From NCBI RefSeq assembly GCF_049537155.1, contig NZ_JBMVQZ010000005.1, positions 1 through 64,000 on the forward strand: DNA of 64,000 nucleotides, given 5' to 3'. Each line of letters starts with the position of its first letter. The first letter of the stretch is position 1. The notes under the pieces are model-generated. The model had not been told where the DNA came from and searched no databases. It was given only the letters and a program-made list of their open reading frames with translations. Shown piece after piece: positions 63,827-64,000 of this stretch. Position numbers and translations under genes: made by a program. This stretch comes from Limisphaera sp049537155. GTDB taxonomy: Bacteria > Verrucomicrobiota > Verrucomicrobiia > Limisphaerales > Limisphaeraceae.

Positions 63827-64000
63827 TCAACCCGGCAGGTCCTTGCCGGTGCTGGTCACGGTCAGCTTGCCGTGCTTGACTCCCCGCGCGGCAATGAGCA
63901 CGTCCGCGATCCTGCGGATCTCCGGCGCAGGTCCACGCATCAACAGCACTTCCAGACAATGATGCGCGTCCAAATGGACGTGCACGGTGGAAATGATGCG
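63827..64000 (-). CDS. nikR: Nickel-responsive regulator NikR, C-terminal part (runs off the window)
   Basis: Only the last 57 residues are inside the window, translated from its edge: ISTVHVHLDAHHCLEVLLMRGPAPEIRRIADVL and GVKHGKLTVTSTGKDLPG. The HVHLDAHHC segment supplies the two His and the Cys of the square-planar nickel site in the ACT-like domain. NikR represses nickel-uptake genes when nickel is bound. The ribbon-helix-helix DNA-binding part is beyond the edge. Confidence 0.92.
   Translation of the reverse strand, partial: RIISTVHVHLDAHHCLEVLLMRGPAPEIRRIADVLIAARGVKHGKLTVTSTGKDLPG

Overview
The window is GC-rich, densely coded bacterial chromosome and most resembles a Verrucomicrobiota genome (Limisphaera/Pedosphaera-like). 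This placement is inferred from gene content, not from rRNA, and no rRNA or tRNA gene was found. The supporting features are secreted giant proteins ending in a short verrucomicrobial-type C-terminal module, a GFTLIELLVV pseudopilin, Gfo/Idh/MocA enzymes paired with TIM-barrel isomerases, and glycan-related hydrolases.

Left end (1-5262): a CRISPR array of 47 apparently identical 37-bp repeats and 46 spacers (119-3628). The repeat can form two hairpins and ends in a type III-like 8-nt tag. A strongly diverged but structure-preserving unit precedes the array (22-58), and an orphan degenerate repeat lies 640 bp beyond it (4271-4307). No cas gene is recognisable to the right, so effectors must lie to the left or elsewhere. 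A possible small gene follows the array, then about 1.2 kb of gene-poor DNA with dispersed palindromic repeats.

5263-14172: two exported multidomain surface proteins (LamG/Ig/InlB-repeat and HYR/SBBP-propeller) and a broken GH16 agarase-like gene. 14429-20737: a conserved protein of unknown activity, a small membrane protein, and a leftward housekeeping cluster frr-moaD-moaE-ruvX-truA-trmL, with an ftsB-like gene and an exported superoxide dismutase upstream. 20903-31725: DUF192 lipoprotein, nadE and gatB (rightward), plsY-gpsA and three tandem CNNM/CorC-type membrane proteins (leftward), then an MCE/MlaD lipid-transport protein.

31886-37586: a propeller-type sensor kinase interrupted at an 8-C tract, its LuxR-type response regulator and a GH99-like protein form a probable signalling/glycan unit. 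37657-39633: manganese catalase diverges from an OxyR homologue that keeps both redox cysteines at positions 199 and 208. An OxyR-like ATAG-N7-CTAT palindrome overlaps the oxyR start codon. 39694-42608: a phosphodiester glycosidase and a glycosidase-like protein, divergent.

43026-47866: a TetR regulator with an apparently leaderless promoter. Its putative operator half-site recurs as a perfect palindrome before the next genes (pseudopilin, triple-repeat secreted protein, TIM-barrel isomerase). 48228-63633: two Gfo/Idh/MocA genes, rmuC, ridA, an Nramp-like transporter, a lipid kinase, a YqaA-type membrane protein, trpD, a second TIM-barrel isomerase, a beta-helix protein, an NnrS-like membrane protein and an HTH-metallo-beta-lactamase fusion. 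The window ends inside a nikR gene.
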